DNA of 64,000 nt from Sinomicrobium kalidii (GTDB lineage: Bacteria; Bacteroidota; Bacteroidia; Flavobacteriales; Flavobacteriaceae), in NCBI RefSeq assembly GCF_021183825.1, contig NZ_CP089211.1, positions 2,108,001-2,172,000 on the forward strand, read 5' to 3'. Of the stretch, positions 53,718 to 61,472 are shown one piece after another (position 1 is the first letter of the stretch; every line of letters starts with the position of its first letter). Both the position numbers and the translations under genes were made by a program. The notes below the pieces were generated by a model, which worked only from the letters and a program-made list of their open reading frames with translations, made no database searches and had not been told where the DNA came from.

Positions 53718-54281
53718 TTATCGGGGCTTCTTCGGGAACAAAAATCCTGACAGGTTCCACCACCGGAAATGCTTCCGGAGCACAAGGGCAAGGATCACAA
53801 GGACTATGACCGCCATGGCGATCAACCACCAGCACCAGCCTGTTGCACCGGTACGTTCTACGTCCTTTGCTTCGTATCGCTGTGCTTCCGCGGTATGGCT
53901 GCTGTCGTTCAGGCTGCGTTTTTCCCGCAGGGTATGGTTGTGGTGTTCCTTTTGCAATGCATCCAAAACGGTGTGACGCTTGCCGTAGATCACCACCTTT
54001 TCGGCTTCCCCGCTAAAGCCCGATCCGGGGTGATAGCTAAAGCGGCCTACGGGTTCGATAGCCACCGCTTCCAGCTGTTGACCGGCTTCATGTACCCGGA
54101 CCACCGACAAGCTGTCGAGCTGTTCGACGGACATGGCGCGGAAGCCGAGTATACGGGCTTCCCGGCGCTCTTTCATTTCGCTTTGCCGGTGGCGTCCCGA
54201 TAAATATCGGGAGGTACTGCAGGCCATCATACAGCAGCCGGCCCAAAGGATGAATAGTTTTGGCAGTGTGTCCATGATCAT
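53718..54281 (-). CDS. lipoprotein with C-terminal membrane anchor (unimolecular spanin-like)
   Basis: The 187-residue protein has a lipobox MMAC (Cys21), a long polar and charged middle (about 25-140, helix-prone, with KEHHNHTLREKRSLND) and one strong C-terminal transmembrane helix (about 148-170, WCWWLIAMAVIVLVILALVL). An outer-membrane lipid anchor plus an inner-membrane helix on one chain is the topology of unimolecular spanins, which fuse the membranes at the end of phage lysis. The ATG overlaps the stop of the FN3 gene as ATGA, so they are coupled. The spanin role is inference from topology and neighbours. Confidence 0.5.
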   Translation of the reverse strand: MIMDTLPKLFILWAGCCMMACSTSRYLSGRHRQSEMKERREARILGFRAMSVEQLDSLSVVRVHEAGQQLEAVAIEPVGRFSYHPGSGFSGEAEKVVIYGKRHTVLDALQKEHHNHTLREKRSLNDSSHTAEAQRYEAKDVERTGATGWCWWLIAMAVIVLVILALVLRKHFRWWNLSGFLFPKKPR

Positions 54282-54916
54282 TCCTGTACTACGGCCCGCA
54301 TCGATGATACGGGGCTCCAGGCACTTATCCCGTTCTTGTTGCGCGCCCGGACCCGGAAATAATACGTTACACCATCCTCCACGGGCGCATGGAAATTACC
54401 GCGTGAGTTCGACGTACGGCCGATAGATTGCCATACGGGCTGCCCGTTCGCATTCACCGTATCGGCGATCTGCATCTCGTACTCGTAGGCTTCCCGTACC
54501 GCCGGGAAATCCAGTAAGATCTCGCCCGGCCTCCGCGAAGCGCGGATACGCGTCCATTCACAGGCCCCGGGGACACCGATACTGCCGGGGGTGGCTACGG
54601 GATAGAAGCCCGAACTGAGCTGTACGGAAGCCAGGTTAGTAAAGTTGTTGATATAGGTCGTCACCCGCCGCATCATGGTAACCAGGGCGGCGCGGGCTTC
54701 CTCCTTTTCCTTCGTTTCCCGGAGGTTGCCACCCGCAGCGGTAATGGCCTGTTTCTCCAGGTAATCCTCTGCTACGGGGGCGTATTCCTCCAACGGGGGG
54801 TTCAGCTCCGGGAAATTCGTGTTCTCCCCCAGGGCATCCAGGGTGCGTGTGGCCAGTACGGCCAGTTCGCCATCCGTAAGATGGGTATAATTCGTGATTA
54901 ATTTCGGTCGTCTCAT
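54278..54916 (-). CDS. fibronectin type III domain protein
   Basis: The 212-residue protein has no signal peptide. Residues 1-110 are helical (LTDGELAVLATRTLDALGENTNF, an alanine/glutamate-rich segment and VTTYINNFTNLA), and residues about 120-210 form an FN3 domain (EYEMQIADT, GVTYYFRVRARNKNGISAWSP). Similar two-part proteins occur in Bacteroidota next to small lysin genes; I recall the type but no function. It sits between the CHAP hydrolase and the spanin-like gene, so it may be a structural or adhesive part of that module. Confidence 0.65.
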   Translation of the reverse strand: MRRPKLITNYTHLTDGELAVLATRTLDALGENTNFPELNPPLEEYAPVAEDYLEKQAITAAGGNLRETKEKEEARAALVTMMRRVTTYINNFTNLASVQLSSGFYPVATPGSIGVPGACEWTRIRASRRPGEILLDFPAVREAYEYEMQIADTVNANGQPVWQSIGRTSNSRGNFHAPVEDGVTYYFRVRARNKNGISAWSPVSSMRAVVQE

Positions 54917-54965
54917 TTTTTTTAGTTTTTTGATGTTATACGTTTTGATTTATTTGAATTCATAC

Positions 54966-55222
54966 AGCTCCTCCCTCCCGATAGTCATCGGGATGACAAA
55001 GGGAGGTGGGCGGACTTTAGTCCGGTCGGAGGGTTAGAAATCCCAAGCCATAGGAAAACCTGAATGTTTTGGAATAATCCCGTGACCCGGGCCGGGGAGT
55101 TTTGACAAACGCAAACCTTAGCGTGTTTGCCTTAACGTTTGAGGGAATCCCTATGGCTTGGGATTTCTAACCCTCCCCCCTTGCTACGCTCGGGTACCTT
55201 CCTTCATCTGAAGGGAGGAGCT
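54966..55222. repeat. MITE-like inverted-repeat element
   Basis: Outer arms AGCTCCTCCCT (54966-54976) and AGGGAGGAGCT (55212-55222) enclose a perfect 26-bp inverted repeat, at 55029-55054 and 55150-55175, starting GAGGGTTAGAAATCCCAAGC on the first arm. The central part has CAAACG/CGTTTG words. No coding capacity is visible. It has the layout of a non-autonomous inverted-repeat element. Confidence 0.6.
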
Positions 55223-55269
55223 TTTAGGGGCTTATAAATCTGGAATATTCGTCTTTAATACTAACTCAA

Positions 55270-55600
55270 TAGCATTGCCTAAAGACAAGCGCATACTTGC
55301 CGGGAGACGCTTTCTTTTTGGTTTGAGTGTTTTTCCAAAACCATAACAAGTATGCGTCTTTGCCAGCCCTTTGGGCGTGGCAATCTCCCGGAGGCTGGCA
55401 ACATACCCCGGCTGATATGCAGAGGCCTGTATGTGCTGTACTTCCGTGTGCCCCCCCTGCCCCCCCTCAAGGGGGGAATCTTTGATCTTTTGGAAGATAA
55501 GATTGGTCTTTACGGGCTTTAGGCTTCTTAAAAAACGGCCATAACATTTTTAAGCAGATGAATAATCCCCCCTTGAGGGGGGACACAGGGGGGTGTCACC
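55270..55600. repeat. second palindromic region between FN3 and CHAP genes
   Basis: Opposed copies of GCATACTTG/CAAGTATGC and TTGCCGGGAGA/TCTCCCGG occur in 55285-55400, and two G/C-rich palindromes, CCCCCCTCAAGGGGGG (55461-55476) and CCCCCCTTGAGGGGGG (55567-55582), flank about 90 bp. This kind of CCCCCC-GGGGGG repeat is common between flavobacterial genes. I see no gene in 54917-55669. Confidence 0.55.
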
Positions 55601-55669
55601 CTTCGTCTCCAAAAACTTTTCTGCCGGCATCGGCACAGCCCCGTTTAAACAAACCCGGAGCCTTCTGCG

Positions 55670-56215
55670 CTAACCCCCCGTCCACCGGGCAATAACGGCA
55701 AGGGTGCGAACGGGGCGCCGTTTACGTACCACGGCATTATGGACATTGCCTTCTACCGTATAGGCCCAGTTACCTGTCCACCGGTCGATAAAGCCGGCGT
55801 GGGCTATACGGCCCGGGCGGGCATAGTAAAGGCCAAAGACATCGCCGGCGCGGGGGGTTTTCTGCCCAACCGGTTCTCGTTTGCGTGTAACGGAAACGAG
55901 GGCCTCTTTTTTTGTCCGGATCACCTTACGCTCCGGGAACAGCGAAGGGCTCCAGGGCGTTCGGGGTTGTGCGTAGCCCGCCCGGCCATGGCACCAGCTG
56001 ACAAAGGCCGCGCACCATTCGTGGCTTTCCGGAAGCCCGCAATACCGCAGGTACTCCGCAATACGCGGGCCGTCGTTACGGCCGGTGGCTTCCTTTACGC
56101 CCAACTCGGCCGTGTATACCCGGCGCAGGGCGCTTACATCAGTTGCGAAAGCCAGGTGGCCATACCCCAGAACAAGGATACATATCCACCCAGGTACATA
56201 CATACGTGTTGCCAT
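55670..56215 (-). CDS. secreted CHAP/TIGR02594-like peptidoglycan hydrolase
   Basis: I start the gene at the ATG at 56215 because upstream codons only translate the overlapping holin-like gene in another frame. The 181-residue product has a signal peptide (to about residue 24), then a helical segment ELGVKEATGRNDGPRIAEYL, the catalytic region HEWCAAFVSWC with Cys68, and AHAGFIDRW with His139, the Cys-His pair of NlpC/CHAP amidases. It would cut peptide cross-links of the cell wall. Together with the membrane protein whose gene overlaps it and the spanin-like gene downstream it resembles a lysis cassette. Confidence 0.75.
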   Translation of the reverse strand: MATRMYVPGWICILVLGYGHLAFATDVSALRRVYTAELGVKEATGRNDGPRIAEYLRYCGLPESHEWCAAFVSWCHGRAGYAQPRTPWSPSLFPERKVIRTKKEALVSVTRKREPVGQKTPRAGDVFGLYYARPGRIAHAGFIDRWTGNWAYTVEGNVHNAVVRKRRPVRTLAVIARWTGG

Positions 56216-56595
56216 GAGCTTAGTTTTATGGAATGTGTGGTAAAAGTGCTGTCCAGCAGCCGTCTGAAGCTGCGGTACAGTTGTGTGGCCAACAGGCCGG
56301 CCAGCAGGTGGCAGGCGGCTGTGCCCAACAGCACCAGGAGCAGCAGGCTCAGGGTGCCGGCATCTACTACCGCCGCGGTGGGGTCTGCCAGCCGCAGCAG
56401 CGGTCCGGCATACAGGAAGGCCGATAACAGGATAAGGAGCAGGACGGCCTGTTTTGCCCATCTTCGCAGGTGCCGGGGTCGCGGCCCCTGGGCCCGGTTG
56501 TGCAGGAAGTCGATATAGTCGTCTTCCGGTTTTACTTTCCACAGCGGGAACTGTTCCGGCTGCGGGGGGCTTTGGATTTCTTTTTGTGTGTTCAT
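56134..56595 (-). CDS. holin-like small membrane protein
   Basis: The 153-residue protein has a charged N-terminus (1-43), then hydrophobic helices at about 47-68 (AVLLLILLSAFLYAGPLL) and 80-105 (LSLLLLVLLGTAACHLLAGLL) and a weaker third one near the C-terminus. Size and topology suit a class of holin-like proteins, but no family is recognised. Its last 82 bp overlap the start of the CHAP gene in a different frame, as is common in phage lysis cassettes. The role is inferred. Confidence 0.5.
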   Translation of the reverse strand: MNTQKEIQSPPQPEQFPLWKVKPEDDYIDFLHNRAQGPRPRHLRRWAKQAVLLLILLSAFLYAGPLLRLADPTAAVVDAGTLSLLLLVLLGTAACHLLAGLLATQLYRSFRRLLDSTFTTHSIKLSSWQHVCMYLGGYVSLFWGMATWLSQLM

Positions 56596-56750
56596 TGTTT
56601 TTGTTTTTTATGGTTAATTCCAGAGTACGGTCTCTTTGTGATCATCACAAACATAGCGGGCGTATGGCGGGTATCAAAATTCGCGAACAACTACGAACAG
56701 TCTGCGAACAACTACGGACAGTACTGTTCGCGAAAGGCAGGGGGTTTTTA

Positions 56751-56838
56751 GTTTTGGAGTTGGGGAGTCCTGGAGTTTTGGAGTTGGGGAGTCTTGGAGT
56801 TTTGGAGTTGGGGAGTTTTGGAGTTGGGGAGTCTCGGA
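56751..56838. repeat. 24-bp tandem repeat, about 3.6 copies
   Basis: Three full units of GTTTTGGAGTTGGGGAGTC(C/T)T-type sequence plus a partial one lie between the holin-like gene and the SnoaL-like gene. Related CCAACTCC/CTCCAAAACTCC words occur at about 1800-1835, 23140, 39905 and 58385. Just upstream (56685-56735) GCGAACAACTACG is repeated twice and faces CTGTTCGCG in inverted orientation. Confidence 0.75.
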
Positions 56839-57025
56839 GACCCGGAGAAATTTTATCTCATCCTCTCTCACCTTCTCCTCAACTAAAAAAGCCGCCCCGA
56901 AAAATGCGGAACGGCTATGCGCTCTTTTCTTATCGATATGTATAATATAAAATGTAGCAAAATCCGGGTTTTCCATACCTTCTTTCATTTCCATATTTGC
57001 CGTATACATTCAAAATACAGAAATC

Positions 57026-57469
57026 ATGAAAACAAACAAAGAAATTGTGGCACACTGGTTTGAAGCAGCCTGGGGAGAACGTTACATGCCTGAGGTTATA
57101 GATGAATTGGCGGCACCCGATATCATGATGCAGTATCCTCTGCACGGGCGGCAAATGGGTTCTGCAGCCATAATACAAATGCTAAACCGGCTAAGGGAAG
57201 CCTTTCCGGATTTAAAATTCAGGGTGGTCGGAGATCTCATTGCAGAAAATGATTATGTCGTTGGTCGTTGGGAAGGTGGGGGAACTCACACTGGTCCTGC
57301 ATTTTCAGATTTACCTGCCGGCTCGCTTCCGGAAAACAGCGGAAAGACGATTCGTTTTACCGGAATCACCACTTTTAAGGTGATCAACGGCAAGATTTTG
57401 GAAGAAATTGGTGAAGAAGATGCCCTGAAAGCCGGTTTGCAACTCGGTGTTGTAAAAGTAAATGATTAA
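57026..57469 (+). CDS. SnoaL-like ester cyclase family protein
   Basis: The 147-residue soluble protein has the NTF2-like fold pattern of the SnoaL polyketide-cyclase family: N-terminal IVAHWFEAAWGE, VIDELAAPDIMMQYP, FPDLKFRVVGDLIAENDYVVGRW, and ITTFKVINGKILEEIGEED at the C-terminus. Many members act on small hydrophobic substrates; the real reaction is unknown. It is followed after 17 bp by an alpha/beta hydrolase gene, probably in one operon that ends at the 58338 hairpin. Confidence 0.8.
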   Translation: MKTNKEIVAHWFEAAWGERYMPEVIDELAAPDIMMQYPLHGRQMGSAAIIQMLNRLREAFPDLKFRVVGDLIAENDYVVGRWEGGGTHTGPAFSDLPAGSLPENSGKTIRFTGITTFKVINGKILEEIGEEDALKAGLQLGVVKVND

Positions 57470-57486
57470 GAAACGGTTTAAGTATT

Positions 57487-58296
57487 ATGAAAAATTTAAT
57501 AACCATCCTTCTGCTTGCAGCATCTGTGTCATCTGCCATGGGTTATGAAAACAGGAGTATAACGAACGGGAAAAAGACCTTTATACTCATCCACGGGTCA
57601 TGGCACAGTGCCTGGAACTGGTTTAGAGTAACACCCTTACTGGAGCAACAAGGGCATCGCGTAATAGCGCCCGATCTGCCCGGAATGGGAAGGGATAAAA
57701 CTCCGGTTGAAGCGGTAAGATTTGAAAAAACAGTGCAAAAGATGTGTGATCTGATCGATACCTTACCCGGAAAAGTAATCCTGGTGGGACACAGCAAAAA
57801 TGGCGTATTAATATCGCAAATAGCAGAATACCGTCCCGAAAAAATAGAAAAGCTGGTTTACCTCGCGGCAGTTCTGGCTCATAACGGCGCATCGGCTGTA
57901 GACTTGTTTAAACTGGACAAGAAGGAAGTTCTGGGCCCTTACATCACCTATCATCCGGAAAGCAATTCTTCGACCTTAGATCCGGAAATATATAAAGAAG
58001 GGCTGTACCACGACTGTGATGACGAAATTACTGAAATGGCCAAAGTAATCCTGAGCAATGAGCCCCGGCAAACGGCTACAGCCAGGATCTCAATTACAGC
58101 TGAAAATTACGAAAGCGTGCCCCGGTATTATATAGCATGTACCGAAGATAGAGCAATTACGCCTGCGTTGCAACGAAAAATGTATACAGATATGCCTTGT
58201 ATAAAAGTATACAAAATGGCAACCAGTCATTCTCCATTTTTTAGCAAACCACAAGAACTTGTAGCTATTCTTCTTGAAATTGCACATGAGGGATAG
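57487..58296 (+). CDS. secreted alpha/beta hydrolase
   Basis: The 269-residue protein has a signal peptide (to about residue 19). The alpha/beta-hydrolase landmarks are the oxyanion region LIHGSWHSAWNW, DLPGMG, the nucleophile elbow VGHSKNG (Ser), the acid in CTEDRAITP and the His in TSHSPFF. This layout is like plant-type esterase/hydroxynitrile-lyase and EstC-type proteins; the GHSKNG elbow is unusual compared with GHSMGG. Co-transcription with the SnoaL-like gene suggests a joint role in modifying a small ester or lactone. Confidence 0.85.
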   Translation: MKNLITILLLAASVSSAMGYENRSITNGKKTFILIHGSWHSAWNWFRVTPLLEQQGHRVIAPDLPGMGRDKTPVEAVRFEKTVQKMCDLIDTLPGKVILVGHSKNGVLISQIAEYRPEKIEKLVYLAAVLAHNGASAVDLFKLDKKEVLGPYITYHPESNSSTLDPEIYKEGLYHDCDDEITEMAKVILSNEPRQTATARISITAENYESVPRYYIACTEDRAITPALQRKMYTDMPCIKVYKMATSHSPFFSKPQELVAILLEIAHEG

Positions 58297-58337
58297 CAAA
58301 GTTGATGTCACATCAGGAACATTTTGTGATAAACGAT

Positions 58338-58376
58338 AAAGCCGTTATCAGAAAATTTATTCGCGATAACGGCTTT
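58338..58376 (+). terminator. rho-independent-type terminator
   Basis: A 12-bp perfect stem AAAGCCGTTATC/GATAACGGCTTT with a 15-nt AT-rich loop follows the alpha/beta hydrolase gene by 42 bp. The T-rich 3' arm fits termination of the SnoaL/hydrolase operon. Confidence 0.75.
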
Positions 58377-58429
58377 GTTACCTCTCAATAACTCCACAAC
58401 TCCTCAACTAAAAAACACTGCCCACCCGG

Positions 58430-58759
58430 TCAGGCGGCCTGTTGCCGGGGGGAGTTTCCCCGGTCGAGTTTGCGGTAGGGCAAATGACTTCGTTCGTGTG
58501 CGTTTTTCAGGTTCCGCACAGCGTGGCGTTCGAAATAGTCGCGGTTGCCGATGCGGAGTTTGGGGAAGAGGAGTTTGTTTTTGACGTGTTTGTAGAAGGT
58601 GGTCCGGCCAATGCCCAGCTCCCGCAGTATCCAGGTGACCTCCACCAGGTCGGGCAGGTCCACCTCTTTCGGGGCCTTGGGTCTGAAATATTCCCGGAGC
58701 AACTTCCTGATCTCCCGCAGTTCGCGCAGGATCAAATGCGATATATTGGTCGTTTCCAT
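58430..58759 (-). CDS. helix-turn-helix DNA-binding protein (excisionase-like)
   Basis: The 109-residue protein has an N-terminal helix (LILRELREIRKLLREYF) and a winged helix-turn-helix of the MerR/excisionase type (about 40-85: VTWILRELGIGRTTFYKHV, LLFPKLRIGNRDYFERHAV). Such small proteins control mobile elements or regulate nearby genes. It lies on the same strand as the lysis-like cassette and could control it, though two genes of opposite orientation lie between. The C-terminus is basic. Confidence 0.7.
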   Translation of the reverse strand: METTNISHLILRELREIRKLLREYFRPKAPKEVDLPDLVEVTWILRELGIGRTTFYKHVKNKLLFPKLRIGNRDYFERHAVRNLKNAHERSHLPYRKLDRGNSPRQQAA

Positions 58760-59345
58760 AGATTAGGTGTTGGTGTTATTCAAATCCGGCATTGCTGTGA
58801 TGCCATGGCAGCATGCTTTCACCGGGGTAGGTTCGGGCCGGCTTTCGGCCCTTTCTGGTGCATGTGGATCGTATCGTAAAGTGGGTTCGGTTTAAGATGA
58901 CATTTTACGTGTTGACTGTAAACAGTTTACCATAAAGCAGTACTGTTCCCCCCCCCCCCGAGCCCTTCGGCACTTCGATTATACGCAGTGCAGGCAAGCT
59001 CAGGGCTCGACCTGACAGACATTAAGTTGCCCCACTGTTTCTCTGCATGATGTCAATCGAACTCACGTTATTGTAAAAACAAAAAACTGTTTCCTAAAGG
59101 TTCGGAACAGAGCTTTGTTGCCAAAAATCTTTTCGAATTTAGGTAATTTCAGCCGTTTTACCGGGCCTTTAAGGATAAATACTCCTTGCACCCGACTAAA
59201 TAATCCCCCTACCGGAAAGACCGGCCGCTAAAGCCAATAAATCTGCAGACTTACAAAGTATATTCCGGGCGAAAAGCCGGGAAGCCCGGGAAACCATAAC
59301 AAATAATTTTACTAATTTGTATGGAAATTTCTTTAACCAACCCGT
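58760..59345. other. intergenic region with poly-C tract
   Basis: A run of 12 C (58948-58959) lies next to an inverted repeat CGAGCCCT/AGGGCTCG (about 58959-59009). No gene is visible. The poly-C tract is a candidate for length variation. Confidence 0.5.
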
Positions 59346-59729
59346 ATGACCACTGATACCGACCCTATAGAAAACGCGATTGCCCGGCTGTGGATCGACA
59401 ACGGAATTTTATATATTGTCTACAAGCCGGATACCATACTCGACCTCGACAATGCCCGGAAGATCACGGCAGACCGACTTTTGCTGCAGCGGCAGCGTGT
59501 TTATCCCATATTTGTGGATTTCCGCGGCGTAAGGTATGCCAAAAGGGCCGCCCGGGAATATTTTGCACGCGAAGGTTCCGTACTTATGCGGGCTGTAGGC
59601 GTATTTCTCGCTTTTCCCTATAACCAGGCCATTGTAAACTTTTACCTGGAAGCGAACACTCCTCCCGTTCCTACCCGGTCTTTTACAGATAAGCCCAGTA
59701 CCCTGAACTACCTGAAATCCTTTACCTGA
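59346..59729 (+). CDS. STAS-like small protein of unknown function
   Basis: The 127-residue soluble protein alternates strands and helices (ARLWIDNGILYIVYKP, DNARKITADRLLLQ, PIFVDFRGVRYAKRAAREYF, AVGVFLAFPYNQAIVNFYL), a pattern like SpoIIAA/STAS folds and similar Bacteroidota proteins of unknown role. It precedes an AraC-type regulator by 34 bp on the same strand, so the two are probably co-transcribed and may act together in signalling. Confidence 0.6.
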   Translation: MTTDTDPIENAIARLWIDNGILYIVYKPDTILDLDNARKITADRLLLQRQRVYPIFVDFRGVRYAKRAAREYFAREGSVLMRAVGVFLAFPYNQAIVNFYLEANTPPVPTRSFTDKPSTLNYLKSFT

Positions 59730-59763
59730 ATTTTCGAAGACTTTACCTCATATCCTTTTTATC

Positions 59764-60669
59764 ATGGAAAACAATTATGTCACTTTCCCTTATTGTTACT
59801 TTAAAAAACGCATGCGAGAACTGGAACGATTCCTTATTGAACTAGGGTGCGGCGACTTTGAGACCCGTATCGAATTCTACGGAAAAGGCGATCCCATAGA
59901 AGGGCTGGTTACTACGGCGAATATGACGGGCGAAGAGATCGAGCACTTTTTCAGGGACCGGAATCCCACAATCCTGTTCCCGGGAAGTTCCCTCACTTCG
60001 TATACCTCTTTTATCCTGGACAACGACTTGCGGATATGGTTGGTTTGCGAAAAGACCGCCCGGGCACTTTCCCTGGACCGTATGCAAGTGCAGGACCAGC
60101 CTTTTTGTTCGCTTCTTGCCAGGGAATCGCAGGAACACTGGGCACATATAAAAGCCATGCTGGACCGTGAAGAAAACGTGGAAGATCCCGTAGAGCTATC
60201 CTTCGCACTCCCTAACGGGCTTACCCGCCCTGTGTATTGCAAAGTATCCACACTGTACCGGAACCGGGAAAAAATGCGTGCCATAACCGTCCTGGTCAAT
60301 AAACCGCAACCCCCGAAGCGAAAAAAGAAAAACCGGGTAAGCCTGCATCCCGCAGATATTAAAATCCTACAACAGGTGAAACGCATGGTAATGCAATTCC
60401 CTGAAAGGAAACTCCCCACCCTGGAAGTCCTGGCACGCCAATACGGTACGAACGAGTACAAGCTCAAACACGGCTTTAAGGACCTCTACGGCACCACCAT
60501 ATTCAAACTGCAACGCAAAGAGCGGCTGAGAAGGGCCGAAACCCTGATAGCATACACCGACCTCCCGTTTAAAAGCATTGCGCGAAACATAGGCTACAGC
60601 CTCTCGCATTTCTACGAAGCTTTTAAGGTGGAATACGGTAAATCGCCGGGGAGCCTCAGAAAAAGCTGA
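59764..60669 (+). CDS. AraC-family regulator with PAS-like sensor
   Basis: The 301-residue protein has an N-terminal region (about 70-180) that looks like a PAS sensor (YTSFILDNDLRIWLVCEKTARALSLDRMQV, FALPNGLTRPVYCKVSTLY), a basic linker KPQPPKRKKKNR and a C-terminal AraC DNA-binding domain (about 215-300: LEVLARQYGTNEYKLKHGFKDLYG, IARNIGYSLSHFYEAFKVEYGKSP). It would act in the cytoplasm as a ligand-responsive activator. The targets are not visible, apart from possible autoregulation. Confidence 0.8.
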   Translation: MENNYVTFPYCYFKKRMRELERFLIELGCGDFETRIEFYGKGDPIEGLVTTANMTGEEIEHFFRDRNPTILFPGSSLTSYTSFILDNDLRIWLVCEKTARALSLDRMQVQDQPFCSLLARESQEHWAHIKAMLDREENVEDPVELSFALPNGLTRPVYCKVSTLYRNREKMRAITVLVNKPQPPKRKKKNRVSLHPADIKILQQVKRMVMQFPERKLPTLEVLARQYGTNEYKLKHGFKDLYGTTIFKLQRKERLRRAETLIAYTDLPFKSIARNIGYSLSHFYEAFKVEYGKSPGSLRKS

Positions 60670-61122
60670 GGAGTGGAAGGACCGGTTGCAGGTTCCAAGT
60701 TGCAGGTTGCGGGTTGCGGGTTTGGGCCCTGAGCCCTTCGACATCCCGATAACCATCGGGACCAGGATATACTAAAGCCGAAGGGCGGGTCCCGCCAGGG
60801 ACGCCACGCCACAAAAAACATCCGTGTATCCGTGGTAAAAAACAACGCCACAGTTCACCAACTCCCCCACTCCATCCCGATCCCGATGGTTATCGGGATA
60901 TCGGGACTCAAAAACTCCCGCTGCCCGAATACTTTATCCGTGTACCGGAAAGATTACGCCCTAACTTTACGGTATAAAAACGAACCGTGTAAAGTAATCC
61001 TTAATCACCGTACCCGGAAAAACGAATACTACCCAAACATAAAAATATTTATTGCGCGATAAATGCAGGAGAAGCCGAAAACCTGGTAGACAGAGTAGGC
61101 GTAATTTTTAAATTTTTTAATA
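60670..61122. other. intergenic region with short repeats
   Basis: The region holds tandem GCAGGTTGCGGGTT words (about 60690-60722), an inverted repeat GCCCTTCG/CGAAGGGC around an inner CCCGATAACCATCGGG palindrome (60732-60786), and a copy of the dispersed word AACATCCGTGTATCCGTGG (about 60817). The 76-codon frame at 60832 crosses repeat DNA and is not convincing. Confidence 0.5.
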
Positions 61123-61422
61123 ATGAAAAAGTTCAAATTTGCCATAGCGGCTATGGTTATAGCCGTTGGCGTAATCGGAGCGTTTGCGTTTGGTAATGCA
61201 GACGATAAAGAACCTGTCAAGGAAGAAGCTCAAACCACCTATTATGCAATTAGAGTCGAGGGCACGAACAACTTTTTCTGGTCCGATAATCAGGCTGACA
61301 TTGCAGGCAAAGAGTGTTTAACTCTTCCAGGTGCATCATGTAGTGTTGAAGCTACTTCTCAGCCAGATGACAACACAAACCCTGATCTAACTCCGGATAA
61401 TCAGGCTTGGCAAGAGCCTTGA
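61123..61422 (+). CDS. small exported protein, DUF6520-like
   Basis: The 99-residue protein has an N-terminal hydrophobic export signal (FKFAIAAMVIAVGVIGAFAFG) and a short mature part with one cysteine pair (ECLTLPGASCSVEA). This resembles the DUF6520 family of flavobacteria, small exported proteins of unknown role. A clear terminator follows. Confidence 0.62.
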   Translation: MKKFKFAIAAMVIAVGVIGAFAFGNADDKEPVKEEAQTTYYAIRVEGTNNFFWSDNQADIAGKECLTLPGASCSVEATSQPDDNTNPDLTPDNQAWQEP

Positions 61423-61437
61423 TTTTTTGAAACAAAG

Positions 61438-61472
61438 CGTGTCAGCAAAAATGATTTGCTGACACGTTTTTT
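61438..61472. terminator. rho-independent terminator between convergent genes
   Basis: A 12-bp perfect stem CGTGTCAGCAAA/TTTGCTGACACG with a 5-nt loop is followed by TTTTTT. It lies between the plus-strand DUF6520-like gene and the minus-strand TlpA-like gene and can serve both. Confidence 0.85.

Noticed and set aside
53718..56595. Complete prophage
   Set aside because: Only lysis-like functions are present; no structural, replication or integrase genes are visible nearby.
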